Shown piece after piece: positions 1-7,649 of a stretch of DNA of 33,710 bases. Origin of the DNA: an uncultured Flavonifractor sp. (lineage in GTDB: Bacteria > Bacillota > Clostridia > Oscillospirales > Oscillospiraceae); the NCBI GenBank assembly GCA_947384055.1, contig CANDFO010000022.1, positions 1-33,710 on the forward strand, given 5' to 3'. Within the stretch, counting starts at the first letter, position 1, and every line of letters begins with the position of its first letter. Position numbers and translations under genes: made by a program. The notes beneath the pieces were generated by a model. The model was given only the letters and a program-made list of their open reading frames with translations. It had not been told where the DNA came from and did no database searches.

Positions 1-1698
1 GTGGAGACCCTGGGCTGCGCCGGGGTGATCTGCTCCGACAAGACGGGCACCCTCACACAGAATCGGATGACCGTAACGGAGCTGTGGACCCCCCGTCCGG
101 AGGACCGCCCCCTGTGTCTGACCGTCGGAGCGCTGTGCGGCGACGCCTCCCTCGCCTACCGGGACGGGGCGCCGGTCTCCGCCGGAGACCCCACAGAGGC
201 CGCCCTGGTTGAGGCAGCGGCAAAGGAAGGGCTAGATAAAAACCGTTTGGAGGGGGAGTGGCCCCGGCGGGGTGAGCTCCCCTTTGACTCGGAGCGCAAG
301 CTCATGACCACCGTTCACCAGCGGCCCGGCGGCGGCTTCCGGGTGATGGTCAAGGGGGCCCCCGACGTGCTGGCCGGACGGTGCCGGCTGGACGGGGCGG
401 CCCGGCGGCGGCTTCAGGCGAAAAACGAGGACATGGCGGGCCGGGCCCTGCGGGTGCTGGGCATGGCCTATAAGGACCTGGAGTTTCTTCCGCCGGAGCT
501 GGAGGCCCGCACCCTGGAGCAGGGACTGACCTTCGCGGGACTGGCGGGGATGATCGACCCGCCCCGGCAGGAGGTCAGGGAGGCGGTAAGACAGTGTTAC
601 GCCGCAGGAATCCGGCCGGTGATGATCACCGGGGACCACAAAATCACCGCCGTGGCCATTGCCAGGGAGCTGGACATCTTCCGGCCGGGAGATACCGCCC
701 TGACGGGGGAGGACCTGGACTTTATGCCCCAGGAGCTGCTGGAGCAGGATATTGAGCGCTTTTCGGTGTATGCGCGGGTCTCCCCGGAGCACAAGATGCG
801 CATTGTCCGGGCCTGGCAGAGCCGGGGCAGGGTGACAGCCATGACGGGGGACGGGGTCAACGACGCCCCGGCCCTGAAAGCCGCCGACATCGGCTGCGCC
901 ATGGGGATGGCCGGTACCGACGTGGCCAAGGGCGCGGCGGATATGATCCTCACCGACGACAATTTTGCCACCATTGTCTCCGCCGTGGAGCAGGGCCGGG
1001 GCATTTATGCCAATATCAAAAAAGCCATTCATTATCTGCTCTCCTGCAATATCGGAGAGATTCTGACCATCTTTCTGGCCACGGTGCTAGGCTTTCATCA
1101 GATGCCCCTGGCGCCGGTGCAGCTGCTGTGGCTGAATCTGGTGACGGATTCCCTGCCCGCCCTGGCCCTTGGGGTGGAACCTGTAGAGGAGGGAATGATG
1201 GAGCAGGGCCCCCGGGATACCCGGGCCTCCCTGTTCGCCGGAGGCTTTGCCCTCCGGCTGGCCTGGCAGGGAGCAATGGTGGGCCTGCTGACCCTGACCG
1301 CCTACTTTCTGGGGGAATATGTGCTCTCCGACCCCGGCGAGGCCGCCGCCTCCGCCAACACCATGGCCTTTGCCACCCTGACACTGTGTCAGCTGTTCCA
1401 CGCCTTCGACGTGCGCAGCGAGCGGGCCTCCCTGCTCCATATCGGGGTGTTCTCCAACCCGGCCATGAACAAAGCCTTTCTGGTGGGGCTGCTGATGCAG
1501 CTGGCGGTGCTGTGTGTGCCGCCGCTTCAGCGGGTGTTCAGCACCGTATCCATGAACGGAGCGGAGTGGGCGGTGGTGCTGGCGCTGGCCATGACGCCGG
1601 TGGCGGTGTGCGAGGCGGTGAAGGCCGCAGGGCGGGCCGGCCGACGGGACAGCGGCGCCGTGCTGCTGCGGCGGGAGCCCTCTGCCGGAAAGCGCTGA
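1..1698 (+). CDS. Cation-transporting P-type ATPase, C-terminal part (5' end outside window)
   Basis: The reading frame is open from base 1, so the actuator domain and first membrane helices lie upstream. The visible 565 residues start just before the phosphorylation motif DKTGTLTQNRM (Asp13), followed by the nucleotide-binding motif KGAPDVL, the TGDH motif and the hinge MTGDGVNDAPALKAADIG. The last ~230 residues hold hydrophobic helices, including the P2-type segment LLSCNIGEILTIFLA and LLWLNLVTDSLPALALG. This pattern fits P2A/P2B-type ATPases (SERCA/PMCA-like) that export Ca2+ at the cost of ATP. Ca2+ is inferred from family resemblance; Mn2+ or another divalent cation is possible. It ends at TGA 1696-1698 with no convincing terminator. 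The C-terminal tail is Arg/Gly/Ala-rich and probably cytoplasmic. Confidence 0.93.
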   Translation: METLGCAGVICSDKTGTLTQNRMTVTELWTPRPEDRPLCLTVGALCGDASLAYRDGAPVSAGDPTEAALVEAAAKEGLDKNRLEGEWPRRGELPFDSERKLMTTVHQRPGGGFRVMVKGAPDVLAGRCRLDGAARRRLQAKNEDMAGRALRVLGMAYKDLEFLPPELEARTLEQGLTFAGLAGMIDPPRQEVREAVRQCYAAGIRPVMITGDHKITAVAIARELDIFRPGDTALTGEDLDFMPQELLEQDIERFSVYARVSPEHKMRIVRAWQSRGRVTAMTGDGVNDAPALKAADIGCAMGMAGTDVAKGAADMILTDDNFATIVSAVEQGRGIYANIKKAIHYLLSCNIGEILTIFLATVLGFHQMPLAPVQLLWLNLVTDSLPALALGVEPVEEGMMEQGPRDTRASLFAGGFALRLAWQGAMVGLLTLTAYFLGEYVLSDPGEAAASANTMAFATLTLCQLFHAFDVRSERASLLHIGVFSNPAMNKAFLVGLLMQLAVLCVPPLQRVFSTVSMNGAEWAVVLALAMTPVAVCEAVKAAGRAGRRDSGAVLLRREPSAGKR

Positions 1699-1726
1699 GG
1701 GCTGACCGCGATGCCATTGGGCAACG

Positions 1727-1987
1727 GAAGTTTTCCAAAATATAGCCCCGGAAAAGTTCGCTCATTTTCTCTTCTACCGGCGTAAGTCTTGACAGGTCTG
1801 CGAAAATCCGATACAAGCGTGTTGTAACTTTCATATAGACAGCAATGTGCAGGCGGAGGTCAAGATCAATCTTGACCTCGCCTGCACATTCCATTTCCGG
1901 AGGGGAGACGGCCATGAAATCATAGCCGCCCAGGAACAGCTGCACCTTGAAAATTTCATAAATGTATTGTAAAGAAACGGGGATACT
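1727..1987 (-). pseudogene. Possible decayed gene fragment, unrecognised
   Basis: The minus strand has an open frame from a TGA at 1990-1988 that reads as plausible protein for about 85 residues (it includes FLGGYDFMAVSPPEMECAG and LYRIFADLSRLTPVEEKMSE). It then runs without a stop into the antisense of the ATPase end, where it turns into low-quality Arg/Ala/Pro-rich sequence. The start is unclear: GTG at 1945 is possible but has no good ribosome binding site. Base composition is visibly lower in GC than the neighbours. I do not recognise the family. A remnant of a horizontally acquired gene is one explanation; a chance open frame is the other. The near-perfect hairpin at 1845-1889 lies inside it. 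Confidence 0.25.
1845..1889. repeat. 45-bp near-perfect inverted repeat
   Basis: The arms 1845-1866 and 1869-1889 pair over 21 bp with one bulged G and a nominal 2-nt loop. No T-run follows on either strand, so it is not an ordinary intrinsic terminator. It sits in the 522-bp gap 1699-2220 between the ATPase and phosphatase genes. Apart from this and the minus-strand open frame I see no gene in that gap. Confidence 0.6.
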
Positions 1988-2220
1988 TCAAATAAAGCAG
2001 GCAGTCGGGCCGCAGCCGGCACAGGGGCACGGGAAAGGACACGGCGAAACAATGAATTCCTGTCCATCGAACGCCAGTATGCCCGCAAAAAAATTCCTTG
2101 CCGGGCATGAAAATTCTTCGCTGTCGGTCATATTCCTATTTTTTAGACAAGGCCCGGCAAACTGGACAGGTGACTTTTTCTCCGTTTTGTAGTACAATAT
2201 ACTGCAAGCGAGGTGGTCCC

Positions 2221-3366
2221 ATGGACAGAAAAGCGTCTGTTATCCGCGCCGACTTTCCGGCGGGCCGGCGGGTGCTGGCAATCAGCGATATTCACGGCAA
2301 CCTGGCCTTCCTGAAAGAGCTCCTGCGGGCCGCCGGCTATACCGGAGCGGATATCCTGGTTCTGGTGGGGGACCTGGTGGAGAAGGGTCCGGACAGCCTG
2401 GCCGTGCTGCGCTATGTGATGGAGCTGTCCGAACGGAACGCTGTCTACGCCCTGCGGGGCAACTGCGACGACCTGGCGGCGCGGCTTTTGGAGCGGACCT
2501 GGGAGCCTGTGCCCGCGTTCTTTCACCACTATCTGGAGGTATGGCAGGATCGCAGCCTGCTGGTGCAGATGGCCCGGGACACGGGGGCGGACCTGCGGGA
2601 GCCGGAGGATCTGCCGGAGCTCCGCCGGCGGGTAAAAGAGCGCCTGGCCCCGGAGTACCGCTTTTTAACCGGCATGCCGGATATTCTGGAGACGCCGGAG
2701 TACCTCTTTGTCCACGGCGGGGTCCCCCGGGAGGAGGGGCTGGAGGGGCTGAGCGCCTACGCCTGCCTGAAAAACGATAATTTTCTGCCTCAAGGCTGCG
2801 CCTTCCGCCGCTGGTGCGTGGTGGGCCACTGGCCCGTAACCCTCTACAATCCCCGGATTCCCGCCGCCGCCCCGCTGTTTGAGGCACAGCGGCACATTGT
2901 CAGCATTGACGGGGGCTGCGTGCTCAAGCTGGACGGCCAGCTCAACGCCCTGGAGCTGCCGGAGGCCCCCGGCAGACCCTTCGCCTGGTACAGCTACGAC
3001 GGCCTCCCCACCGCTCCCGCGCTGGACGCCCAGGCGGAGTTCGCCGCCTCGGTAAACATCCGCTGGGGCCGCAGCCAGGTGGAGGTGCTGGAGGAGGGCC
3101 CCCTGCTCTCCCGGTGCCGCCACCTGGAGACCGGGCGGGAGCTGGACATTTTGACGGAATTCCTCTACCCCAAGGGGGAAGGCGTCTGCTGTGAGGACTC
3201 CACCGACTACCGCCCGGCAGTGGAGCCCGGGGAGCTGCTGACGGTGGTGCGCCGCCTGCCTGACCGGGCCCTGGTCAAAAAGGACGGCGCCACCGGCTGG
3301 TACTTCGGGCGGCTGGGGGAGGCCGGGCCGCCGGTCCCCCGCCGGTGGGAGGGGCCGCCGGGATAG
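2221..3366 (+). CDS. Calcineurin-like metallophosphatase
   Basis: This is a 381-residue protein. The start is ATG 2221, preceded by AGCGAGGTGG; an upstream in-frame start at 2098 would add a low-quality peptide over the promoter. The N-terminal half carries the metallophosphoesterase signature in order: ISDIHGN (~21-27), GDLVEKG (~51-57), RGNCDD (~80-85), FVHGG (~162-166) and GHWP (~202-205), which ligate the two metal ions. This resembles bacterial Ser/Thr or bis-nucleoside-tetraphosphate phosphatases (PrpE/ApaH-like), but the substrate cannot be read from sequence. The last ~50 residues (GELLTVVRRLPDRALVKKDG then GWYFGRL) look like an SH3-type beta barrel, which is unusual for the family. 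A weak promoter may lie at 2193-2203 (TACAATATACT). The next gene, rpsO, has its own promoter. Confidence 0.88.
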   Translation: MDRKASVIRADFPAGRRVLAISDIHGNLAFLKELLRAAGYTGADILVLVGDLVEKGPDSLAVLRYVMELSERNAVYALRGNCDDLAARLLERTWEPVPAFFHHYLEVWQDRSLLVQMARDTGADLREPEDLPELRRRVKERLAPEYRFLTGMPDILETPEYLFVHGGVPREEGLEGLSAYACLKNDNFLPQGCAFRRWCVVGHWPVTLYNPRIPAAAPLFEAQRHIVSIDGGCVLKLDGQLNALELPEAPGRPFAWYSYDGLPTAPALDAQAEFAASVNIRWGRSQVEVLEEGPLLSRCRHLETGRELDILTEFLYPKGEGVCCEDSTDYRPAVEPGELLTVVRRLPDRALVKKDGATGWYFGRLGEAGPPVPRRWEGPPG

Positions 3367-3418
3367 GGGCCCTCCCGCCCTTTCGTGAAACAATTTCCGT
3401 GAAAATCGGCGGAAAGCC

Positions 3419-3447
3419 TTTACAACCGGAAGAAAATGTGATAAACT
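3419..3447 (+). promoter_or_regulatory. rpsO promoter
   Basis: The -35 TTTACA (3419-3424) is 17 bp from the -10 TAAACT (3442-3447), which has an extended TGA just upstream. The transcript would start near 3454 and give an rpsO leader of about 104 nt that is GC-rich and foldable (for example CCGGCG pairing with CGCCGG around 3496-3513). S15 autoregulates through its leader in other bacteria, so that role is plausible here but not shown. Confidence 0.65.
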
Positions 3448-3557
3448 GCTACAGCCTGTAAACAGACAGGGAATTTACCCCAGGCCTCGTCTCCCGGCGC
3501 TTCACCCGCCGGTCACGCAGCCTGCGGGTCTGACGACAGAAAGGTGGAACTGCAAGC

Positions 3558-3824
3558 ATGATCCGTAAGGACGAAAAGACGGCCGTTATTGAGGCCAACC
3601 GCACCCATCCGACCGACACCGGCTCCCCCGAGGTCCAGGTGGCTATTCTGACCGCCCGCATCCAGGAGCTCACCGAGCATCTGAAGGTCCACAAGCACGA
3701 CAACCACAGCCGCCGCGGTCTGTATAAGATGATCGGCAAGCGCCGCAAGCTGCTGGACTATCTGGCCAAGAAGGATGTGGAGCGCTACCGCGCACTGATC
3801 GCCAAGCTGGGCATCCGCAAGTAA
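3558..3824 (+). CDS. rpsO: 30S ribosomal protein S15
   Basis: S15 binds 16S rRNA at the central-domain three-way junction and is an early small-subunit assembly protein. The 88 residues match the usual family length. Recognisable segments are HPTDTGSPEVQVAILTARI near the N-terminus, then LTEHLKVHKHDNHSRRGL (the conserved H-K-D-x-x-S-R-R-G-L stretch that contacts RNA), and RRKLLDYLAKKD followed by YRALIAKLGIRK. The ribosome binding site is AAGGTGG at 3541-3547, 10 nt before the ATG. It stands directly upstream of pnp, the conserved rpsO-pnp order found across bacteria. Confidence 0.99.
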   Translation: MIRKDEKTAVIEANRTHPTDTGSPEVQVAILTARIQELTEHLKVHKHDNHSRRGLYKMIGKRRKLLDYLAKKDVERYRALIAKLGIRK

Positions 3825-3852
3825 GAGCCTGTATTTTCAACACACAGTTCAA

Positions 3853-3884
3853 ACAGGGGCGGCGCGTTACCGCGCCGCCCCTGT
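3853..3884 (+). terminator. GC-rich hairpin after rpsO without T-run
   Basis: The arms 3853-3866 and 3871-3884 form a perfect 14-bp stem with a TTAC loop, 29 nt after the rpsO stop. What follows is CCCTATGGG and not a T-tract, so it may act as a partial terminator, a 3'-end stabiliser or an RNA-processing site, letting some transcripts continue into pnp. Confidence 0.7.
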
Positions 3885-3952
3885 CCCTATGGGCAGGCGC
3901 CCGTCCGCACACAGCTTCTGACTGCCGGTCCCGTCCAGGACCCGACGCCTTC

Positions 3953-4008
3953 TTTTAGCAGTTGAAGACGCGCCCGTGGCTTCACGGACCCGGCTTCAAG
4001 TGCTAAAA
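3953..4008 (+). promoter_or_regulatory. Long stem-loop in the pnp leader
   Basis: The arms 3953-3967 (TTTTAGCAGTTGAAG) and 3994-4008 (CTTCAAGTGCTAAAA) pair at 14 of 15 positions. An inner stem CCGTG/CACGG caps the structure, giving about 20 base pairs in two stacked helices. It ends 59 nt before the pnp start codon. Its place between rpsO and pnp matches that of the double-stranded RNase III processing stem used for PNPase autoregulation in enterobacteria. The same role here is an inference. Confidence 0.55.
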
Positions 4009-4067
4009 CAGGCAGCGCTTCCGGCGGAGAGGCGGTCCAACCAAAGAAATAAGGAGGACAACCCCTG

Positions 4068-6218
4068 ATGTCAACCGTAATCAAGCACAAGGAATTTACC
4101 AACCGCCGCCTCTTTGAGACCCAGGTAGCGGGCCGCCCCCTGAAGATTGAGGTAGGCAAGGTGGCGGAGCTGGCCGCCGCCTCCGCCATGGTCACGTATG
4201 GGGAGACCACCGTGATGGTGGCTGTCACCTGCTCCGCCCGGCCCAGGGACGGCATCGACTTCTTCCCCCTAAGCGTGGATTTTGAGGAGAAGCTCTACGC
4301 CGTGGGCCGCATTCCCGGCTCCTTCCTGCGCCGGGAGGGTCAGCCCAGCCTCCCCGCTGTGCTGGCCAGCCGGGTAATCGACCGGTCCATCCGCCCCCTG
4401 TTCCCTTACGACTTCCGCAACGACGTGGTAGTCACGGCCACCGTCATGAGTCTGGACCGGGACTGCTCCCCGGAGGTCACGGCAATGATCGGTGTATCCG
4501 CCTGCCTGTCCTACTCCAACATTCCCTGGGCGGGCCCCATCGGGTGCCTGGAGGTGGGTTATGTGGACGGCCGGATTGTCATGAATCCCACCCAGGAGCA
4601 GAAGCGCAGGTCCCAGCTGGACCTGACGGTGGCCGCCACCGAGGGCAAGGTGATCATGATTGAGGCCGGGGCCAGGGAACTCCCCGACGACATCATGTAT
4701 GACGCCATCGTTCAGGCCCACGAGGATATCAAGCGGCAGGTGGCGTTTATCCGCTCCATCGTGGCGGAGGTCGGCCGGGAGAAGATGACCTATGAGCACG
4801 CCGATTTTGACCAGGAGCTCTTCAACAAGATTGTAGAGCAGACCATGGACCAGGCCCGGGCCGCCATGGACACCGACGACAAAAACGTTCGGGAGGAGCG
4901 CTGGAACGCCCTCATCGACCGCTGGCATGAGCTCTTCCTGGAGGATTACCCCGAGATGGACAAGTACCTGGAGGAGATCACCTATAAATTCCAGAAGAAG
5001 ATTGTCAAGGCCTGGCTGCTGGAGGGACACCGGGTGGACGGCCGCGCCAAAAATGAGATCCGTCCCCTGGCCGCCGAGGTGGGTGTGCTGCCCCGCGTCC
5101 ACGGCTCCGGTCTCTTCACCCGCGGCCAGACCCAGGTGCTCTCCATCTGTACCCTGAACACCCTCTCCGCCTGCCAGAAGCTGGACACCATCTGGGATGA
5201 AGAGGAGAAGCGCTATCTTCACCACTATAATTTCCCCTCCTATTCTGTAGGCGAGGCCCGTGCCGCCCGCAGCGTCAACCGCCGGGAGAAGGGGCACGGC
5301 GCCCTGGCTGAGCGGGCCCTGGAGCCCGTCATCCCCAGCGTGGAGGACTTCCCCTACGCCATCCGCGTGGTGTCCGAAGTGCTCTCCTCCAACGGCTCCA
5401 CCTCCCAGGGCTCTATCTGCGGCTCCACCTTGGCCCTGATGGACGCGGGCGTGCCCATCTCCGCTCCGGTGGCCGGCATCTCCTGCGGCCTGATTCAGGG
5501 CGACGACGGCTCTTTTACCACCTTCATCGACATCCAGGGAGTGGAGGACTTCCACGGCGAGATGGACTTTAAGGTGGCCGGCACCAAAAAGGGCATCACC
5601 GCCATTCAGATGGACATTAAAAACGACGGCCTCTCCCACGCGATCATCAAGGAAGCCTTGGACATCACCAGAGACGCCCGGTGCGCCATCCTGGACGAGA
5701 TCATGCTCCCCTGCATCGCCCGTCCCCGCCCGGAGGTGAGCAAGTACGCCCCCAAGATGATTACGGTGAAGATCGACCCGGAGAAAATTCGGGAGGTCAT
5801 CGGCAAGGGCGGCTCGGTGATTCAGAAGATCACCGCCGAATCCGGCGCCCAGGTGGATATTGAAGAGGACGGCACCATTCACATCGCCTCCCCGGACGCC
5901 GCCGCGTGCGAGACCGCCAAAAAGATGATTGAGACCATCGTCTTTGTGCCTGAAGTGGGGGCGCTGTACTACGGCAAGGTGGTGCGCATTCTCCAGTTCG
6001 GCGCGTTTGTGGAGCTGGCCCCCGGCAAGGACGGCATGGTCCACATCTCCAAGCTGGCCGAGCACCGGGTGGAGAAGGTAGAGGATGTGATCAACGTAGG
6101 CGACATGATCTGGGTAAAGGTCACGGATATCGACGAGAAGGGCCGGGTAAATCTGTCCTATCGGGATGCCCTGCGGGAGATTAAGGCGAAAAAGGCCGCC
6201 GGAGAGCCCATCCGGTAA
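4068..6218 (+). CDS. pnp: Polyribonucleotide nucleotidyltransferase (PNPase)
   Basis: PNPase is a phosphorolytic 3'-to-5' exoribonuclease that trims and degrades mRNA in the cytoplasm, usually as a trimer. The 716-residue length is typical. In order: first RNase PH domain (~10-145, with RREGQPS and RVIDRSIRPLFP), the alpha-helical linker, the second catalytic RNase PH domain (~315-545, with SNGSTSQGSICGSTLALMDA and GISCGLI), the KH domain (~555-615, IREVIGKGGSVIQKI) and the S1 domain (~622-695, YGKVVRILQFGAFVEL and DGMVHISKLA). The start is ATG 4068 with AAGGAGG at 4051-4057. It follows rpsO by 243 nt containing two hairpins and is followed by a strong terminator hairpin. Confidence 0.99.
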   Translation: MSTVIKHKEFTNRRLFETQVAGRPLKIEVGKVAELAAASAMVTYGETTVMVAVTCSARPRDGIDFFPLSVDFEEKLYAVGRIPGSFLRREGQPSLPAVLASRVIDRSIRPLFPYDFRNDVVVTATVMSLDRDCSPEVTAMIGVSACLSYSNIPWAGPIGCLEVGYVDGRIVMNPTQEQKRRSQLDLTVAATEGKVIMIEAGARELPDDIMYDAIVQAHEDIKRQVAFIRSIVAEVGREKMTYEHADFDQELFNKIVEQTMDQARAAMDTDDKNVREERWNALIDRWHELFLEDYPEMDKYLEEITYKFQKKIVKAWLLEGHRVDGRAKNEIRPLAAEVGVLPRVHGSGLFTRGQTQVLSICTLNTLSACQKLDTIWDEEEKRYLHHYNFPSYSVGEARAARSVNRREKGHGALAERALEPVIPSVEDFPYAIRVVSEVLSSNGSTSQGSICGSTLALMDAGVPISAPVAGISCGLIQGDDGSFTTFIDIQGVEDFHGEMDFKVAGTKKGITAIQMDIKNDGLSHAIIKEALDITRDARCAILDEIMLPCIARPRPEVSKYAPKMITVKIDPEKIREVIGKGGSVIQKITAESGAQVDIEEDGTIHIASPDAAACETAKKMIETIVFVPEVGALYYGKVVRILQFGAFVELAPGKDGMVHISKLAEHRVEKVEDVINVGDMIWVKVTDIDEKGRVNLSYRDALREIKAKKAAGEPIR

Positions 6219-6264
6219 TACGACAAATTTCTGCCGGGTTATGCGGCAAAGAACAGAAAATAAC

Positions 6265-6302
6265 AAACCGCGGACGTCCTGTTGCCAGGACGTCCGCGGT
6301 TT
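6265..6302 (+). terminator. Terminator-like hairpin, upstream flank of element A copy 1
   Basis: The arms 6265-6281 and 6286-6302 form a perfect 17-bp stem with a TTGC loop, 46 nt after the pnp stop. It is followed directly by the end of element A, not by a T-run. It is a near copy of the hairpin at 6506-6549 and differs by compensatory changes in both arms. Confidence 0.75.
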
Positions 6303-6505
6303 CAGACTGTCGAAAAAGGCCAGGGGCCTATTTCGACAAAAGGGATACGGCCTGCCGCGTGCGCCCTTTGGACACACTTGCAGGCCGAGAAGTGTCATTT
6401 TCGAGGCACATGTCCCCGAAAATGACCTGTTTTTGCTTTATTTTGCCGCCCTCGGGCGGCAAAACTCTGCGAGGCTTCCCGTGGGAGAAGTTTTTTGACA
6501 GACTG
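6303..6505 (+). repeat. Element A, copy 1 (203 bp)
   Basis: The ends CAGACTGTCGAAAAA and TTTTTTGACAGACTG form imperfect terminal inverted repeats (13 of 15). Five hairpins follow in order: TGTCGAAAAAGGCC with its partner to about 6339; CGGCCTGC/GCAGGCCG; GTCATTTTCG/CGAAAATGAC; TTTTGCCGCC/GGCGGCAAAA; and a weaker CTTCCC/GGGAGAAG. The core 6392-6427 is identical in all four copies in the window. There is no credible coding capacity. It sits between pnp and the convergent lysO. Element A, terminator copies and spacers account for the whole 397-bp gap. Confidence 0.85.
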
Positions 6506-6549
6506 AACAAACCGCGGCTGTCCTGTTGCCAGGACAGCCGCGGTTTGTT
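6506..6549 (+). terminator. Terminator hairpin, downstream flank of element A copy 1
   Basis: The arms 6506-6525 and 6530-6549 form a perfect 20-bp stem with a TTGC loop, followed by ATTTCTGCATTTTT. It can serve pnp and, on the other strand, lysO. Relative to 6265-6302 the stem has AC changed to CT on the left arm and GT changed to AG on the right arm, so pairing is kept. Confidence 0.8.
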
Positions 6550-6615
6550 ATTTCTGCATTTTTATAGCACCAGGCGCTTCGGCTGCTCAATCAACCAAGC
6601 GGTGTGGAAAGGCGT

Positions 6616-7584
6616 TCACAGCGCCACAATTGCGGGCACCAGGATAGGCACCGCCAGGGAGAGGACCACGCCGGAGGTAAAGGAGTAGAGTGCGACGCGC
6701 TCGTGCGTGGCCCCCACCACCACCGGGAGGACGGTGTCCATGGCCGCCGCGCCGGGCAGGGAGGCGCACTCCACATAGCCTATGTACCGGGCCACAAAGG
6801 GAATTGCGATGATGGAAAAAATTTCCCGCATGACATTGGACAGAAAGGCCACCGCCGACACCGAGAGGGAGTAGGGGGCCAGCAGGGTGGGAGCCAGGGA
6901 GTACCATCCGAACCCGGCGGAGGCGGCGACAGAGTCCTTGACGCCCAGGGGCAGAACAAGCCCCGCCAGCGCCGCCGCCAGCAGCGTGCCCGCGGCCACC
7001 ACAGCCGGCACCAGCAGAACCTTAAAGCCCGCGGCCTTGATATCCGCCAGCATAGTCCCCTGCTTGCCCATATCCATGCCCACCAGGAACAGAAGCAGAT
7101 AGAGCCCAAAGTCGATCACCGTGCCGCAGTAGGCCACCACGCTGTCGGGAATCACAAAATATCCCGCCAGCATACCCAGGGCCACCGCCAGCACAATCCA
7201 TTTGGTCAGAGCGTTATCGGCCTTGCCGCCTCCCTGGGCCTCCTGGTCCCCGGTCTGCCCGCTGCCCTGGGGCAGGCCGAAGCGGTCCAGCTTCAGCACA
7301 AAGCGCCGCAGCAGAGTCAGCCCCAGCAGGGAGCCCCCCATAGCCGCCGCCGTGATAAGCAGGGCGGCCAGGCCAATCTGCCCCAGAGAGGAGATAACCT
7401 CGTCGTTGGCGCCCAGCTTCACCCCCAGGGAGACAATTAAAATCATCAGCGCCGCGAACTGAAGCCTGCCCAGCCAGGGCAGAGGGCGGCTGCGCACCGC
7501 CGGGCGGGAACCGATTACCGCGCCCGCGGCGACCAGGAAAATGTAAACCGCCAGATTGAAAAGGGTGCTCAAGGTGGTGCCCAT
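6616..7584 (-). CDS. lysO: LysO-family lysine exporter
   Basis: This is a 322-residue membrane protein with about ten hydrophobic segments (for example NLAVYIFLVAAGAVIG at the N-terminus, LQFAALMILIVSLGVKLG, IVLAVALGMLAGYFVI and FGLYLLLFLVGMDMG). The duplicated membrane architecture and motifs GVKLG and LVGMDMGKQG near acidic residues match the LysO/DUF340 family (E. coli YbjE, 315 residues), which exports L-lysine and its toxic analogues. It begins at ATG 7584 with GAGG upstream and ends at TGA 6618-6616. A likely promoter at 7837-7865 gives a leader of about 245 nt filled with hairpins. Transport direction and substrate are inferred from the family. Confidence 0.88.
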   Translation of the reverse strand: MGTTLSTLFNLAVYIFLVAAGAVIGSRPAVRSRPLPWLGRLQFAALMILIVSLGVKLGANDEVISSLGQIGLAALLITAAAMGGSLLGLTLLRRFVLKLDRFGLPQGSGQTGDQEAQGGGKADNALTKWIVLAVALGMLAGYFVIPDSVVAYCGTVIDFGLYLLLFLVGMDMGKQGTMLADIKAAGFKVLLVPAVVAAGTLLAAALAGLVLPLGVKDSVAASAGFGWYSLAPTLLAPYSLSVSAVAFLSNVMREIFSIIAIPFVARYIGYVECASLPGAAAMDTVLPVVVGATHERVALYSFTSGVVLSLAVPILVPAIVAL

Positions 7585-7649
7585 GGAATATCCTCATTTC
7601 TCTCACAAAAATAACCGGGCGGTGGAAGCCACTGCCTGGTATAACCGCC

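Noticed and set aside
4269..6398. 709-codon open frame on the minus strand opposite pnp
   Set aside because: It is antisense to a certain gene; the His/Gly/Leu-rich composition follows from third-position GC bias and there is no ribosome site or family motif.
6359..6498. Short open frames recurring inside element A copies
   Set aside because: They restart in different frames in different copies, run through the palindromes and lack ribosome sites; the conservation is explained by nucleotide structure.
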